From assembly GCA_018343915.1 (NCBI GenBank), contig JABRWF010000008.1, positions 1,116,001-1,180,000 of the forward strand: a stretch of 64,000 nt of DNA, written 5' to 3'. The translations under genes and the position numbers were made by a program. Source of the DNA: Agroathelia rolfsii. Its lineage: Eukaryota > Basidiomycota > Agaricomycetes > Amylocorticiales > Amylocorticiaceae. This document shows, in pieces, positions 22,601 to 34,202 of the stretch (position 1 is its first letter; each line of letters starts with the position of its first letter). A model generated the notes under the pieces. It saw nothing but the letters and a program-made list of their open reading frames with translations. It was not told the DNA's origin and searched no databases.

Positions 22601-25600
22601 AAATACATGTATAAAACGTTACCTGCAAGTCATTAGACTATTGATGATGAGAAAAAACTATGACGAGAACTGTTTCAAGGCTGTGCTTTGTAGAAGATTC
22701 CAATGATGAACATAGATATGCCGACAGGTAAGCCGTTGAAGAGAGAAAAACCTATGAGCGTGAGAAAAAGCCACATGACTCCATTGTCAAAGGTTCATAT
22801 ATAATACATGTAATCGTTATATCTGAATGACAACCGCTCTTATGTCACTTGTTACATTGTCGAAGTCTCATTGTCGTGCACAGCCTTTGAGCACAGCCCA
22901 CCTTGGAGTCACAAGCCCTTGAGACCCCATACAAGTAAGATTTGCGTCAGAGTTACTACGAGACCCGGATCCTCCAATTGCCAAGACCTGCTGGAGTCAA
23001 ATCGCTGGGACGGTGGCGTTGAGGATCTTCGGCGGGGATGATTTTATGTTGAAGACGCCGCCAGCCCATACTAGTGGTTAGTATGTGCACTACAGAGTGA
23101 TACATGAGATCGTGTGAGTAGCAAGCCCAAGGAGCAAAAGAATTTGAAAAGAGGGTGGTCATTTGACCCGCTCAAGCGTCGTCGTCGCGGTCGCATCACA
23201 AGGACAAGCTAGTGGACAATAAAAAGCAGCCTCTGGTGCCGGGACGCACATATTCGGAAGTGAAATAAAAAATAAAAAAAAAGTAAGCATCCGAGTAAGC
23301 AATCGGAGGCAAAACCAACTTGGGATAAATTCTCCAAATTTGATCTCTTTAGACTGGGCTTGGCGCACGTCGGTTCCAAACTTCGAATACGTACATTTCC
23401 ACACCAGCGGCCATGGCTATCTTGTGAGGTCCACTCACTAACCCAAACTCTGTCGGCTCTCTCGCACTAATTCGGGCGCCGATGGACGATTAGGAAGATA
23501 ATCACTTTGCAGCGCCGCTATTCGGAGCTCGCAGAACTCTATCCGCCTTGACAGCCACAGGTCTCCTAATGGAGCTCAACATTGGGCGGCGTGGTGACTC
23601 TCTATTGACGTGCTTTGTCGCTGCCAAGTTATATGAACGACTTGGACCGCCGGGAGTGCAGGGCGAATAACATGAACCAGGTTGCGTGTTTGTCATGACT
23701 TTGAGTGAGCTCTCAATAAATAATAATAATAATAATAATAATATCGGGACGCGTCACACGTCACCAAACTCAAATCTGCCTGCAAATAGATATTGGTCGT
23801 TAAACTTGAATGGCTTGGCTTCAATCGTCATAGGGGATTTGAACTATTTATGCGATACTGCAAATAAATATTAATGAACTTCTGTGACGTGCGCTGGTGC
23901 TGGTGAAATGTCAAAACACATCCCCACCTCAGAAGTGTATGTATGGGATCCGAAATGATTTCTTGGTACATAGTATTGGAGTCGTACTCGACATCTTTTA
24001 GTGCAGGTACAATAATGTGCTATCGATAAACAATATCAGCTATCACATGAAACTCGAAGAAACTTGGCGTGTACAAACTTTGGCCCTGCATTCCACCGAC
24101 CGTCAATTCATCATGATATCACGGAAAAGAGAAGGTGGAGTAACGCCAATGGAAAACCTAAGGTGAAGGTTTATGCCGAAACGCATACACTAGCGTATAT
24201 ACACTCTCCTAGTTATTTGTTAGCGCCGACAGACGATGGAGCCAATGCTCCTCTCGAGAGAATCTGCCTCTCTTGGGCGCACAAGACTGAGAGGAGCATC
24301 AGACTGCTGGTGCGAATGCAAACATTAAGCGAGAGGATGCAGAGCGCAGACGAGAAGGAGGCTACATGCGGGCGTATTGGATACCAAAGTGCACCAACAC
24401 CAAATCAATCATGCGCCATTATCAGCAAATATAAAGTGTCAGCGGGTCCCAACTACATTGATGGGCGTTCAGCGATGGTAGTCAGGCTAATTCTGTGAGT
24501 GGCATAATGAGACCGTGATGTCGGTGAACTGAGGTGACTAACAGAGTGCAAAGCAAGACCCGTTAAGACCCTCTTTGATGTTTGCGATATGATTTTAGGC
24601 ATTGTCTCGACGCATGATCATTGATGCAATGTAGTCAGTTTACTCGCAATATCCACATGATCGTTGCCAGCTCAGCCTGAGTGTCAGAGACGGCCTGATA
24701 GCCGGGAGAGATGTTAAGAAGCTCTGATATCCGACAGAACGAGATACAAAGTCTCCACACGGGCATCAAGAGAGAGAAAAAAAATGTTCAAGTTAGAGCT
24801 AGCGACTCCATAAGTATACAATGTATGCATGTCTCGTGAAACAGAGCACCCAGTCACTTGGGTGTGGGCCTGCTGCATCATGATGATGACAATTTAATTT
24901 TTGTAATTTAATTTTCTCTTTTTTGCGCATTAGGAGCCAAACGCTTACAAAAATAGCACAGCACGCAGTTCGGTTGGTTTGTTATCCGGAGTCCGAATGG
25001 CGTTGCAAATTCAGTTGCGCAGTAGGCGGCTATGTGCTCTAACCGAGTAAGCACTTGCGAGTGGAGAGACAAAAGCGATTGCCAAAGTATCCATAGTATC
25101 CATCTCCCGTGAGTGGAAGATGTAATGTACATCTGGCTTTGCTTTTCCAGCCTCCATGATCGCCTGCCCAGCCTTTGCCTTGCCGAGGATCAGCGCAAGA
25201 TTGCGCAAATCACTCTCATGGCTTGGCAAGGGAAAGGCAGATGCCAAGCAGGACGCTCGTAGGCTGTGCAGCTTTGCACGGCGTCGGCCAATCGCAGTCT
25301 AAATCGAGACGGAGGGCGGCGAAGTTTCGGCGTCTAAAGAAGCCCTGAGGACGCTCATCTCCCGGTGAGTCGCCGGTTTGCCAAGCCCAACATCAAGATC
25401 TATTATCCGATCCATTCCTGTGGCGGCGTTTATGCGGGGACCTTGCTTGCTACTCGCTGTTGGCTGCCCTCTTTTGCATTGACCATCCAATGGCAGGCGA
25501 GCGCTGTGGACCAAATCAAGCTTCATGTGTCCTGTCCATGAAAGAGGGACAAGGACAGTGCTGCTAGGGCCCCCAAGGGTCTGTAGCTCGCATATTCGCG

Positions 25601-26140
25601 TCATATGAGACTTCGCCACACTTAATTGGGCTGGTTCTCTGACTAGCAAAGGGCTTATCGCCGCACAAGTGTGGGACAAGTAACTGCTTTTATTAAATCC
25701 TGTGGAGTTGTCAAACTGAATGCTGCTCTTGGCGATGACATTGCATCTCTTCGCGCTTACCAGGGACGGGGCGATGGCCGCAATATGAAAACATTCAATC
25801 ATGATGACTCTTCCCTTTTGGCAACAAGCGGCATTGTGCAGAAAAACTCTTGGCTCTCTCTCTGTCTGGCTGGCATTCGCCGGACCGCGCACGCTGTGCA
25901 AGATATGTGTCGCTATCGATTGCGTCGATTCCATTTTTGTCTTCTTACAGATGATGCAAGGCTACAAACGCCACGCCTGAGGACTGATATAAGGACCGGC
26001 GGGTGCCTCGTCCATCCATATCTCCCTCGTATCTCTTCCAAGGAGCGAGCCCTTCACATACAAAGACCCATAGCAGGCCTTTGACAAAAAGCATTCGACA
26101 CTGCACCCACCCTACCACCAGCCAAGGTATCTTTTCCACG
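19671..26140. other. 6.5-kb gene-poor region
   Basis: No gene here that I can complete. Between about 20.5 and 22.8 kb the minus strand has several hydrophobic stretches next to plausible splice sites (see findings). 24064-24498 (plus, 144 codons) and 25299-25934 (minus, 211 codons) are the longest open frames and show no domain, signal sequence or biased composition. An AAT microsatellite lies at 23715-23743. The last 200 bp are the promoter of the gene at 26141. Confidence 0.4.
23715..23743. repeat. AAT trinucleotide microsatellite
   Basis: About nine near-perfect tandem AAT units. Confidence 0.9.
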
Positions 26141-26866
26141 ATGCAACGCCAGGTCACAGCAGCCGTCCGCGCCAACATTCCCGTTCGCTCGCGCAGCGCG
26201 AGCCTTCACTCGACTTCGCTCACCAACGCCTCACTGGCTGCATTCCCAGTCGAGGCCAGCGGCGAGTCCATCTCTATCCCACAAATCCTCGACATCTTTG
26301 ACGCTCCAGCACGCCTGGGCGAGTCGAGTCGCATCCACCAAGCAATTGCACGGGCTTCCCCCGTGGAGCGGTCCCCCCGGGCCGTCGCTGCCCGCCCTGC
26401 ACCATCTCCTCTGCCTTCGCCTATCCTCTTCGATCGCCCTGCACAACCAAGGGACATGTACCGATCGACCTACTTTGGCGAGCAGGAGTACTCAACCTCA
26501 TCCAGCACACTCATGAGCCCCCGTCCTCGCAATGCAATCATTTCTCCCTCGCGCTCACGCTCCTCTTCGTCTTCTTCAATTGCCTCTTCGCTATCTGAGA
26601 TGAACGTTGAGATGTTTGATGGCCCATCGCGCCGTATGCCTTATGGCTCGCGCTCTCAGGGCAGGGATGAGGTTAGTTTCCTACATTTCTCAAGCTTTAC
26701 CACACAAGGAACGCATGTACTCATGTATTCACAGAAGTCAAAGAACTATCTTGCACTCGCTGGTGCCGCTGGTGCCTTTGGCCTCGTTGCATTCGGCAAC
26801 AGCAACAATTCCTCTCCTGCCTCATCGCCTACTTCCACATCCTCGCGGTCGCTACCACCGCTCTGA
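26141..26866 (+). CDS. Hypothetical Ser-rich protein with C-terminal membrane segment, 2 exons
   Basis: Exons 26141-26671 and 26735-26866; 220 aa. The N-terminus (MQRQVTAAVRANIPVRSRSA) is rich in Arg, Ala and Ser with no acids, which could be a mitochondrial presequence. The middle is Ser/Pro-rich and basic, with a run of Ser around RSRSSSSSSIASSLSE. Exon 2 encodes a predicted helix, YLALAGAAGAFGLVAFG, near the C-terminus, followed by a short Ser/Pro tail. The joined frame and intron (gag|gttagt ... ttcacag|aag) are clean. I do not recognise a family; a tail-anchored or inner-membrane mitochondrial protein is a guess. Confidence 0.7.
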   Translation: MQRQVTAAVRANIPVRSRSASLHSTSLTNASLAAFPVEASGESISIPQILDIFDAPARLGESSRIHQAIARASPVERSPRAVAARPAPSPLPSPILFDRPAQPRDMYRSTYFGEQEYSTSSSTLMSPRPRNAIISPSRSRSSSSSSIASSLSEMNVEMFDGPSRRMPYGSRSQGRDEVSFLHFSSFTTQGTHVLMYSQKSKNYLALAGAAGAFGLVAFGNSNNSSPASSPTSTSSRSLPPL

Positions 26867-28700
26867 ATATTTTTATCTATTCGCACAGCCTTTTGACGTG
26901 CACAACGTGAAATGTACTTTCTTCTTCTTGTTCATCCTGGCAACTGTTATGTAAGTTTTCATCTATCATATTCAAGGAACAAGTTTGCTAATCACCGCTC
27001 ATTACAATAGGGTGTTTAGCATAGAATCGACCAAATGTTTCCCATGTGTTTTCCCCCCCTTCTATTCTCTGTTTTTCCTAGCTGTTTCTATCACTATCAC
27101 GACCGCTCCCAATCAATTTGGGATGAGCTGGGTCGCAATCGCCACACCTCTCTCTCTCGGACGGATTACATTCCACCGAGCGTGCGAGGTGTTTCCACAA
27201 TTTTTTCTGCCTTACGGACACTAGAATCTCCCATCCATTCTTCCCCATCGCAAAATGCGGTTAGCCCCTGAAATCATAGGGCTTCATTTTATCTATCCGT
27301 TTATCCCCAATTATACGATTAGTCTGTACATTTCTCGCTATCCCCCATACGCATCCCAGTTTGTGCAAAACACTATCCACACGCACACTTACCATTTTCT
27401 TTGTTTCTTTACTTTTCTTCGCCTCTTTATCTCCGATCACAAGTAGTCTTTGATGCATCAGGATACGCATCTATCAATCATCATTATCATCGAAACATAG
27501 AAAAAAAAAAGAACGAAAAAGAGAAAAAAGTTCTTTTCTATACATTTCTTTGTTTTTTGTTTTTTTACTTGCCTAAAATTGATGTTACTGTACCGTTATG
27601 ACAAACAATGTTGATGATATATTTCTGTTTACGAAAACCCGGCTTTGCGAGCGGTTAACCCCAATGACGCAGTTCATAATCACTTTTAGTGGTTCTGACC
27701 CTTGGATGCATTACTAGAAGTGCTTTAATTGCAACTCGAATATATGTCCCTAGTGGTCCCCATGCCCAAGATTATTACGGTTGGCACCAGTGCTACGGTA
27801 TACTCTAGCAAGGCTATGATTGATTTTTTGAGTCGAGATAAATATTTGACCCGGTTAACAGTGCACCGCGGAAAATAAAATGGGGGTAGTAACTAGTTCA
27901 TTGAACGTGCCCAGCACATGCTACAAAAAGGACTTTACCGGCAGTACCAAATCCGATTTGAGCAAGTATAATAAGTGGTACTAGTACGTCATGTTACCCT
28001 ACGTGAATATATGCAGAGCAATTAGTCTAGGATTAGTGTAATTGCTTGTTCATAATTTAATCACTTGGAGATATTAACAAGTTGAATCAATCCTGCTCCT
28101 TAAGCTCCGAGTCTTTCATTAATACCGTGTTATTATTACGACTTAATTGTATTAAAAAAGAAAAGAAAAAAAAAACGAGTACAGAAAACCAAGTCCTAAA
28201 TTACGAGTGCCAAGACGAAGTCGCATACATACGACCATGGTATTCATCCCGGTATAGTCAGCGCATGTGATAATCATGCTCTATGGACACAGATCTCCTG
28301 TTTATGTTACCCGCCCACCCTTCTAGACCCTTCCATAAAAATAAATAAATAAATATAGATGTACGCGTATCACTTCCACCGCCGCCGACAAATGACGATG
28401 AAAAAAGCCAAGCCCATGGCCATTCTTATTCTTCTCGCTATGCTGTCAGGGGGACTTATTTTATCTCCGTCTTGTCGTCGCCTTCATAATTTTCGTCAGC
28501 GTCGTAAGGGGAAGTTCAATAATAAATGTAAATATGAACATATATCAAATAAAAAATAAAAAAGAATAAAGTTCCGTAAATGCTTACACAGAAAAGGGGC
28601 AGTACGGTTCTGGGATTTGGGTTACGCCGATGTATTGTAGCCTCTCCCTCCCCCCTCTCCTCCCCCGACTCTCCCATTATGGATGGATTCACATTTTGAG
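26867..28700. other. Intergenic, T/A-rich
   Basis: 3' flank of the gene ending at 26866 (many pyrimidine runs to 27600), then A/T-rich sequence with a TAAA repeat near 28338-28355. No gene supported. Confidence 0.4.
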
Positions 28701-30792
28701 TTACAACACAGCCGGCGTATCAATATCGGTGGTGAAACTCTCACGGGGCATGTACCAGGGAGCGCTGACGCAAACGGTCGATCTTCGGTGAAGTGCCAGT
28801 TGTTTGAGTGTGTTTGAGTTTTTACCGCGTCCGGTCTGGACCTACAAATAGGGACAGAAAAGTACGGGGGGGGGGGAGGTCATTTGAGTGATAAGCGATA
28901 AATTATTGAGAAGCCGTAGATTGAAAAAGTTGTCAGGGAAAAAGGAACGTGGATATATGCTTGTATTAGGTACTTGAATTTCGCGTATTATACAGAAGGG
29001 TAGGAAGAGAAGAGTAAAATGCACAACGTAGCAACAGATAGAGCACTACTCACCACCGTCGTCGCCCTCCACACTCGCGAGCCACTGATGATCTCGTGGA
29101 GGCTAGGAGCACTGTTCATGATCTTCACCACTTCGTTATTGGTGAGCGAGCGCTTTGAGCTTTTTTCGGTATTACTTGTGTCCTCGAGCGTGATAATAGA
29201 TTTAGACTGAGAAAAGGCATGGATAAACGGTTGCTACAATTAACCAAATAGTAACATCCGAAACGCATCGCGATCGGTGAATAATAAAAAGGCGGTAATC
29301 CCGCCAGGGAGTTACAGAGAAAGCGTAAGTCCGCGCCAGAGAAAAAAAATGAAACACAAGCGACTAACAATGTTTTTCGTGGGCAGCGGCATGCCAAGCC
29401 GCCTGATTTGCTTGCACATGCTACAGATAAGTTGGACCTGCTCGGCTGACACAATGCAGTGAACCAACGTAATCTCGCGGAGAGTAGACGAATGGGCTTT
29501 GAGTAGGCGACGCAGAAACGTGTCCGGCACCAGGCATGCTGCCAGGTAGATAGCGAGAGACGTTAGTTGCGGCGCGGAGACACGCAAGGCCTCGGCGAGG
29601 CTCTTGCAGTCGGTATAATAGCCGCCTGAGAATGATGGCCGCATATCTATAGCCAGATGGCGGAGGCGATTAAGGGAGGGATAAGGCGTGAGTATTGTGT
29701 CAGTTGGGCTCTAAATGGTGTTAACAGGATAATAGATGACAGGAAGGGAAATTAGGATATTTTGACGATGGTTAGAGGGTGTAAGAATCTCTTGCACTAT
29801 GCTTTGCTTACTCACCCATAAGGTGAATGAAAATGTTTTAAGCTCTGTAATAGATGTATCCGCCATTATAGGGAATAGTTTTGCATGGCTTAAACTGGGG
29901 CATGAGAGAATGTGAAGCGTCTTTAACCTCGAGAGATTACTAAGGACTGAATGTAGAATAGAATCGTTCATATCATGTGATTGCTATCATACGAGCGAGT
30001 TAGGCTTGGATCTTGTCGAAAAAGTATACATGAAGAACCCACAATGATCAGAAATTCTTCCAACGTATTGGATAGAGAATATGCCCATTTTGGTAGTGCA
30101 TCGATGACTTGCCAAGAGGGGTTTTCAAGACTGAGATTGTTCATGTCTACGTATTGCATCAATTTTTTGACCTGTACCTCGGTCACCTCTGCTGCTCGAA
30201 CGTGCAGTGACGTCAGTGTTCTTAGATTTTCGAGGGATGAGAGAAAATAGGCGAGAAATTGATCCGCGCCCATAAATATAAATTCCCGTATGTTTTGACA
30301 GAGTGTTATGGCGTATGTGCACTCTGAGATGAACTGTGGTTAACTCGGAAATCAGTGGCGTGTATTGAGTGGTCATTCAGGAAAACCACCCTCGGGTCAG
30401 GTTCCGACTTGGTTGATACGCTGGTAGGGATGGCTCGAATGTCTTATTTACAAATGAACAACGATCAGGCGTGAAGAAATGGTTATAATGAATATACTTA
30501 CCTATCCGCTTGACGTGTACAGCTCGCCTGGGGTATTTCAACACCACAGCAAATGAAGACATCATCTATTTGAGTGAGCATGAGGATTGTTTTTAACATC
30601 GCTAAGATATGCGCTCGCAGTATTGAATAACTTTGCGTGTTGCTTGCTGAATGTGAGGTTGCGATATAAATGGGGTATCGCACTAGTAAGAAATGATTGC
30701 GAGACAAGAGATAAGCTAAATAGGTCTTCATCTTGTACATAAGAGAATATTTCCTCCAGAACATCGAGATTTAGATTGTCTGCAGAGACCAT
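28701..30792 (-). CDS. F-box / leucine-rich-repeat-like protein, multi-exon
   Basis: Substrate-recognition type protein of SCF ubiquitin ligases. The ATG at 30792 opens with a textbook F-box: LNLDVLEEIFSYVQDEDLF, then SLSLVSQSFLTSAIPHLYRN. Downstream minus-strand exons carry leucine-rich, irregular repeats: VLKYPRRAVHVKRI; ENLRTLTSLHVRAAEVTEV; NPSWQVIDALPKWAYSLSNT; LHSVLSNLSRLKTLHILSCP; RVSAPQLTSLAIYLAACLVP; LTNNEVVKIMNSAPSLHEII. The final exon (28841-28701) joins in phase to the one ending at 29054 and finishes in APWYMPRESFTTDIDTPAVL. This architecture is greatly expanded in Agaricomycetes. Exon borders in the middle are approximate. Between the F-box exon and the next block the frame can be kept only by a 32-nt intron; otherwise there is a frameshift and the gene may be decaying. 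Confidence 0.75.
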
Positions 30793-31847
30793 TATGTCGT
30801 CAGAACAGTATTATGATCATTACAATGCCATGAAGCATTGGTCACAGGCTACAAGTAAAGTGGCGCAAGTGCTGGGAAGCAAATTAAAACTCCGACCATA
30901 GTCGCATTTCGGACTAGTCACTAGCTACTAAAAGCTATATTCTCGTATCGCACATACGCAATACATACCCTTAGTTAACTTGAAATTCGAGTCTCCAAGG
31001 GAACCCTCGCCGTGCATAAGTATAAGACTTCAAGGTTCTGAGACGAAATCCGTATCGGCTTCTGATTTGTTTGCGATGAGATAGAAGACGGTGTAATACG
31101 GTGTAGAGGTTAAGACCAGGGTGATCAGTGGAATTTGGGCTTAGTAAATTGGCTCAGATAATAATGGCACTGGCATGAAAGGGTAAATTACGCTTGCCTA
31201 TGTCCATTATCTGCCCATTTCATCATATCATATATATCTCAAAACACATCATGACACGGGGGACGTCTTAAAGGTTAAAATGTAAATCCAAACCAGCATT
31301 GGTCATTAGTGATTTGGACATGCCCAGAAGAGTGGAATAATAAAGCAGCGGGTCATGCTGTCGCTCCAAACAGAAGGTGACTACAAAGGGAGCGGGCTTG
31401 AAGAACGTCGATAGCAATGTTGAGCTCGAAGCCACTAGGCTCACAAGAAAAATTGAATAATGATACTATTGTTAATATACCACGCAGGAGGTAATACACA
31501 CAACTACTATAGAATATATTGTCGTAACTACAACAGTATATATACATTGTTCCTATCAAAGCTAGTAAAGTATCGTAGAAACTTCGGAACATGAGATACG
31601 CACGATGTAAGTAAAACATGAGTAAAATACGATGAATACATGAGAAATATATGAGAAAACTCAGACGATGTAAATCACACAAACTATTACTATTCAGAAT
31701 GTTCAAAACACAAAGTATACAAAATACTCAGATAAGATGCGCACGCCGAAACCTGTCGTCGCTGCACATCTATGATCGCCGTTGCGATATTTCAACAGAT
31801 ACTATCATGGACTTGAGTGCGCGGCATTGGGTTATCAGACGCGTTAG
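30793..31847. other. Intergenic, nothing seen
   Basis: A/T-rich sequence between the F-box gene and the left arm of the inverted duplication. No gene supported. Confidence 0.4.
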
Positions 31848-33768
31848 AATCAATATCAATGTCAAAGATAACATAAATGGAGACTTAGCCTTTACATCTG
31901 CAATCCTATTTAGAAATTTATATCATACTAGTGCTAGTTACATAAATATCATTCATGCACCTCGGCGCTTAGTGTTATTAATGCCAAACAAGAAGTATAT
32001 CCTCTTCACCACGGTAAAATATCGCCTTCAACGGAGTGGAAAGCTGGTCCAGCTTCGGGCCGCGTGGCATTATCTATGGTAGGAAGCATCTGGCTCACTG
32101 CTTGGTCAACGGATATGAATGTTAAATTCTTTAAGAGCTCCCGGGCGGGAAGAGCTTGAATCACAGTCAGTATTAACACACCAAGATTATCACCAAATGA
32201 TGACATACACATATCAGTGTCTACGGGTCCTGGGCATAAAGGAAACACGACTGGACGAAGGAATCAGCTTATACCCCAGGATAACAAAGCTATCAATGAA
32301 ACCCACTTAAACCGTCGTTTTCGAAATGCAGCTTTCGACAAAGGAAGTTCACCGCAGACTTGGATGCACCATACGATACCCCACCGCCGAATGTTGGTCC
32401 AATGGTAATGCTGCCCGCCCGAGAAGAGATAACCGCAAACTTGGGTGCCGGATTACTAGCCTTGAGCAGTGCATAGGAAGCTTGGAAAAGTATAAGTGGT
32501 CCAATGACGTTGACCTGTGTCACGATCAATCATTAAGGGTTACCGTGGGTTGATCAAGTGTCCCTCTCTGACATACCTCGTAGTGATCTTTCATAGCTTG
32601 TGCTGGAGTTTCAAGCGCTGAGTGCATGGATTTAGCAATACCTTTTGACAATTGATCAGCCCTGAAAACGTAACACCGACAGCCGATCAACCGCAAGATT
32701 ACCTGCGTTGGCAATGACGACATCCAGCCTTCCAGCCTTTGCTTTTATTTCCTCAACGGCGGCCTTGTTACTGGCCTCGTCAGCAGAGATCAGTTTTACT
32801 ATATAAAGCTTTCCAGGGAACTCCTTTGAAAGAGCTTCTAATTCGGTGGCATGTGTCGGATCACGAGCTCCCGCAAACACAATGGCGTTATCGCGCTTTA
32901 CAAGCGCTCTTGCAAATCCCAGTCCTATCCAAGTGATGGTGTTCAGAGCATATATTACAAGAGCAGGGCTAAGAAATACCAATGCCGCGATTTGCCCCGG
33001 AAATAAGATAGACTGTTGCCGGCATAATAATTCAAGTGACTTATAGGTGTTGATAGGAGATGTGTTCGTGAAAAGAGAAACTTTGTACTGTTGTCCATGA
33101 TAATTTCCAACATCCATTAAGTAGGAATTCGATCGCCGTAATACGGAATTGTGTACGAGATGGCTCTTTGTCATCCTTGTCTGTAATCCACGTTGAGACG
33201 GACAGTATATGAGTCCAAGTGGCAGTCCAGCTTGGCCTAGATTATGGGTGAATGTTAATGCGATGTTGTGGACGCGTCACCCCACATGAGTAATCAATGT
33301 TGGCCATGGAAAGCCAAAGGGAACGATTATAGAGCTGTTACGCTGATGCTGAAATGAAACTTGGACATATGAGCATCATTACACCGCACACCGTCACAGC
33401 CCCTTTTGTCTGGCTTACAAAGGCATCTATGCTCGTACTAAGCACCCGCCACCGGGCTTTCACCAGTAGACTATGTATTATCCAATCAATGGTAATATTT
33501 AGAGAGGTATGGTTATCGTCTTACAAGAAGGAACTTCAAATTATCAGTGAGGGTACACTCAAGCACTGTGGGATTGTAATGGATGTGACCGATAAATCAC
33601 AGAATGAACTGGCTGAATAATCATGGAACAATTTGGCTGAGCTGGGGTAACATGTTACCAGAAACAGGGGTTGTTAGGACTTTCGTAAGCTAGGCAAAAT
33701 GGGACGGATAGTCCAACCGGTTGTGTGTGGTGCAATTTCCGCATGTTCCATTTTGGCCTGAGCGTTAA
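31848..33768 (-). repeat. Left arm of a 1.9-kb inverted duplication
   Basis: Reading the minus strand of this block gives nearly the same sequence as the plus strand of 53932-55818, including the whole SDR gene, its introns, about 740 bp upstream and about 160 bp downstream. Homology fades at both ends without a visible terminal repeat or target-site duplication. Differences are scattered substitutions and a few indels. Confidence 0.9.
32006..33025 (-). CDS. Short-chain dehydrogenase/reductase, copy A, 5 exons
   Basis: Exons (minus): 33025-32980, 32924-32703, 32641-32577, 32514-32307, 32250-32006; 261 aa. Classical Rossmann SDR with nucleotide-binding SGANRGIG split by intron 1 (MPATVYLISGANRGI|GLGFARALV), a second loop with Arg (VFAGARDP), the VIANAG motif, catalytic Ser in VISSRAGS and YGASK with the catalytic Tyr and Lys. 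C-terminally there is FPLCPGPVDTDMCMSS, the usual substrate-loop position. Arg after the second strand fits NADP(H) preference, which is inference. The substrate is unknown; the short simple form resembles csgA/carbonyl-reductase-type fungal SDRs. All splice sites and the frame are intact, so it is not an obvious pseudogene. Confidence 0.88.
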
Positions 33769-34202
33769 AGGGATCTTGCGATAGCAGGACTTTATCAAAT
33801 GCTTGGTATGCTATTATCAACATGCAAACATAACCAGAGCTTAACAGCTGGAGCTTACACTTGTCTCAAACTTGCAAACAGTCCGGTGTGCGTAATGGGT
33901 CCCAAAAAAGTGCGTATTCTACCCGACTAATCGCCAGGATAGGACCATATTCATATTCTCATCCCAGACTATCGACGACTAAATAGAGACGAGCGAATGA
34001 GTAGGCTTTCACTCTTTCAAAATTGTATTCGTCGAGCTCGCCCGCATCTTCAGGTCATACCGGTGTCTGAGCTATCAGGAAGTGAGGAAAATAGCCGTTG
34101 TGGCTGACGGTGGCGCTGAGTCGAGCGCCTAGAGTTGTCAGTGTATCCTTTACACCACCACCGTGACCATCAGCAATCACTCCTACCTTGCCTCCTGTAA
34201 AT
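33026..34202. other. Conserved SDR upstream flank plus RTF1 promoter
   Basis: 33026-33768 is the upstream part of the duplicated block and is also present before copy B. 33769-34202 is unique sequence leading to RTF1. No additional gene supported. Confidence 0.5.

Noticed and set aside
24064..24498. 144-codon plus-strand open frame
   Set aside because: Composition looks random and no splice-joined extension improves it.
25299..25934. 211-codon minus-strand open frame
   Set aside because: No domain, no signal sequence, no intron context and no composition bias; open frames of this size occur by chance in GC-richer stretches here.
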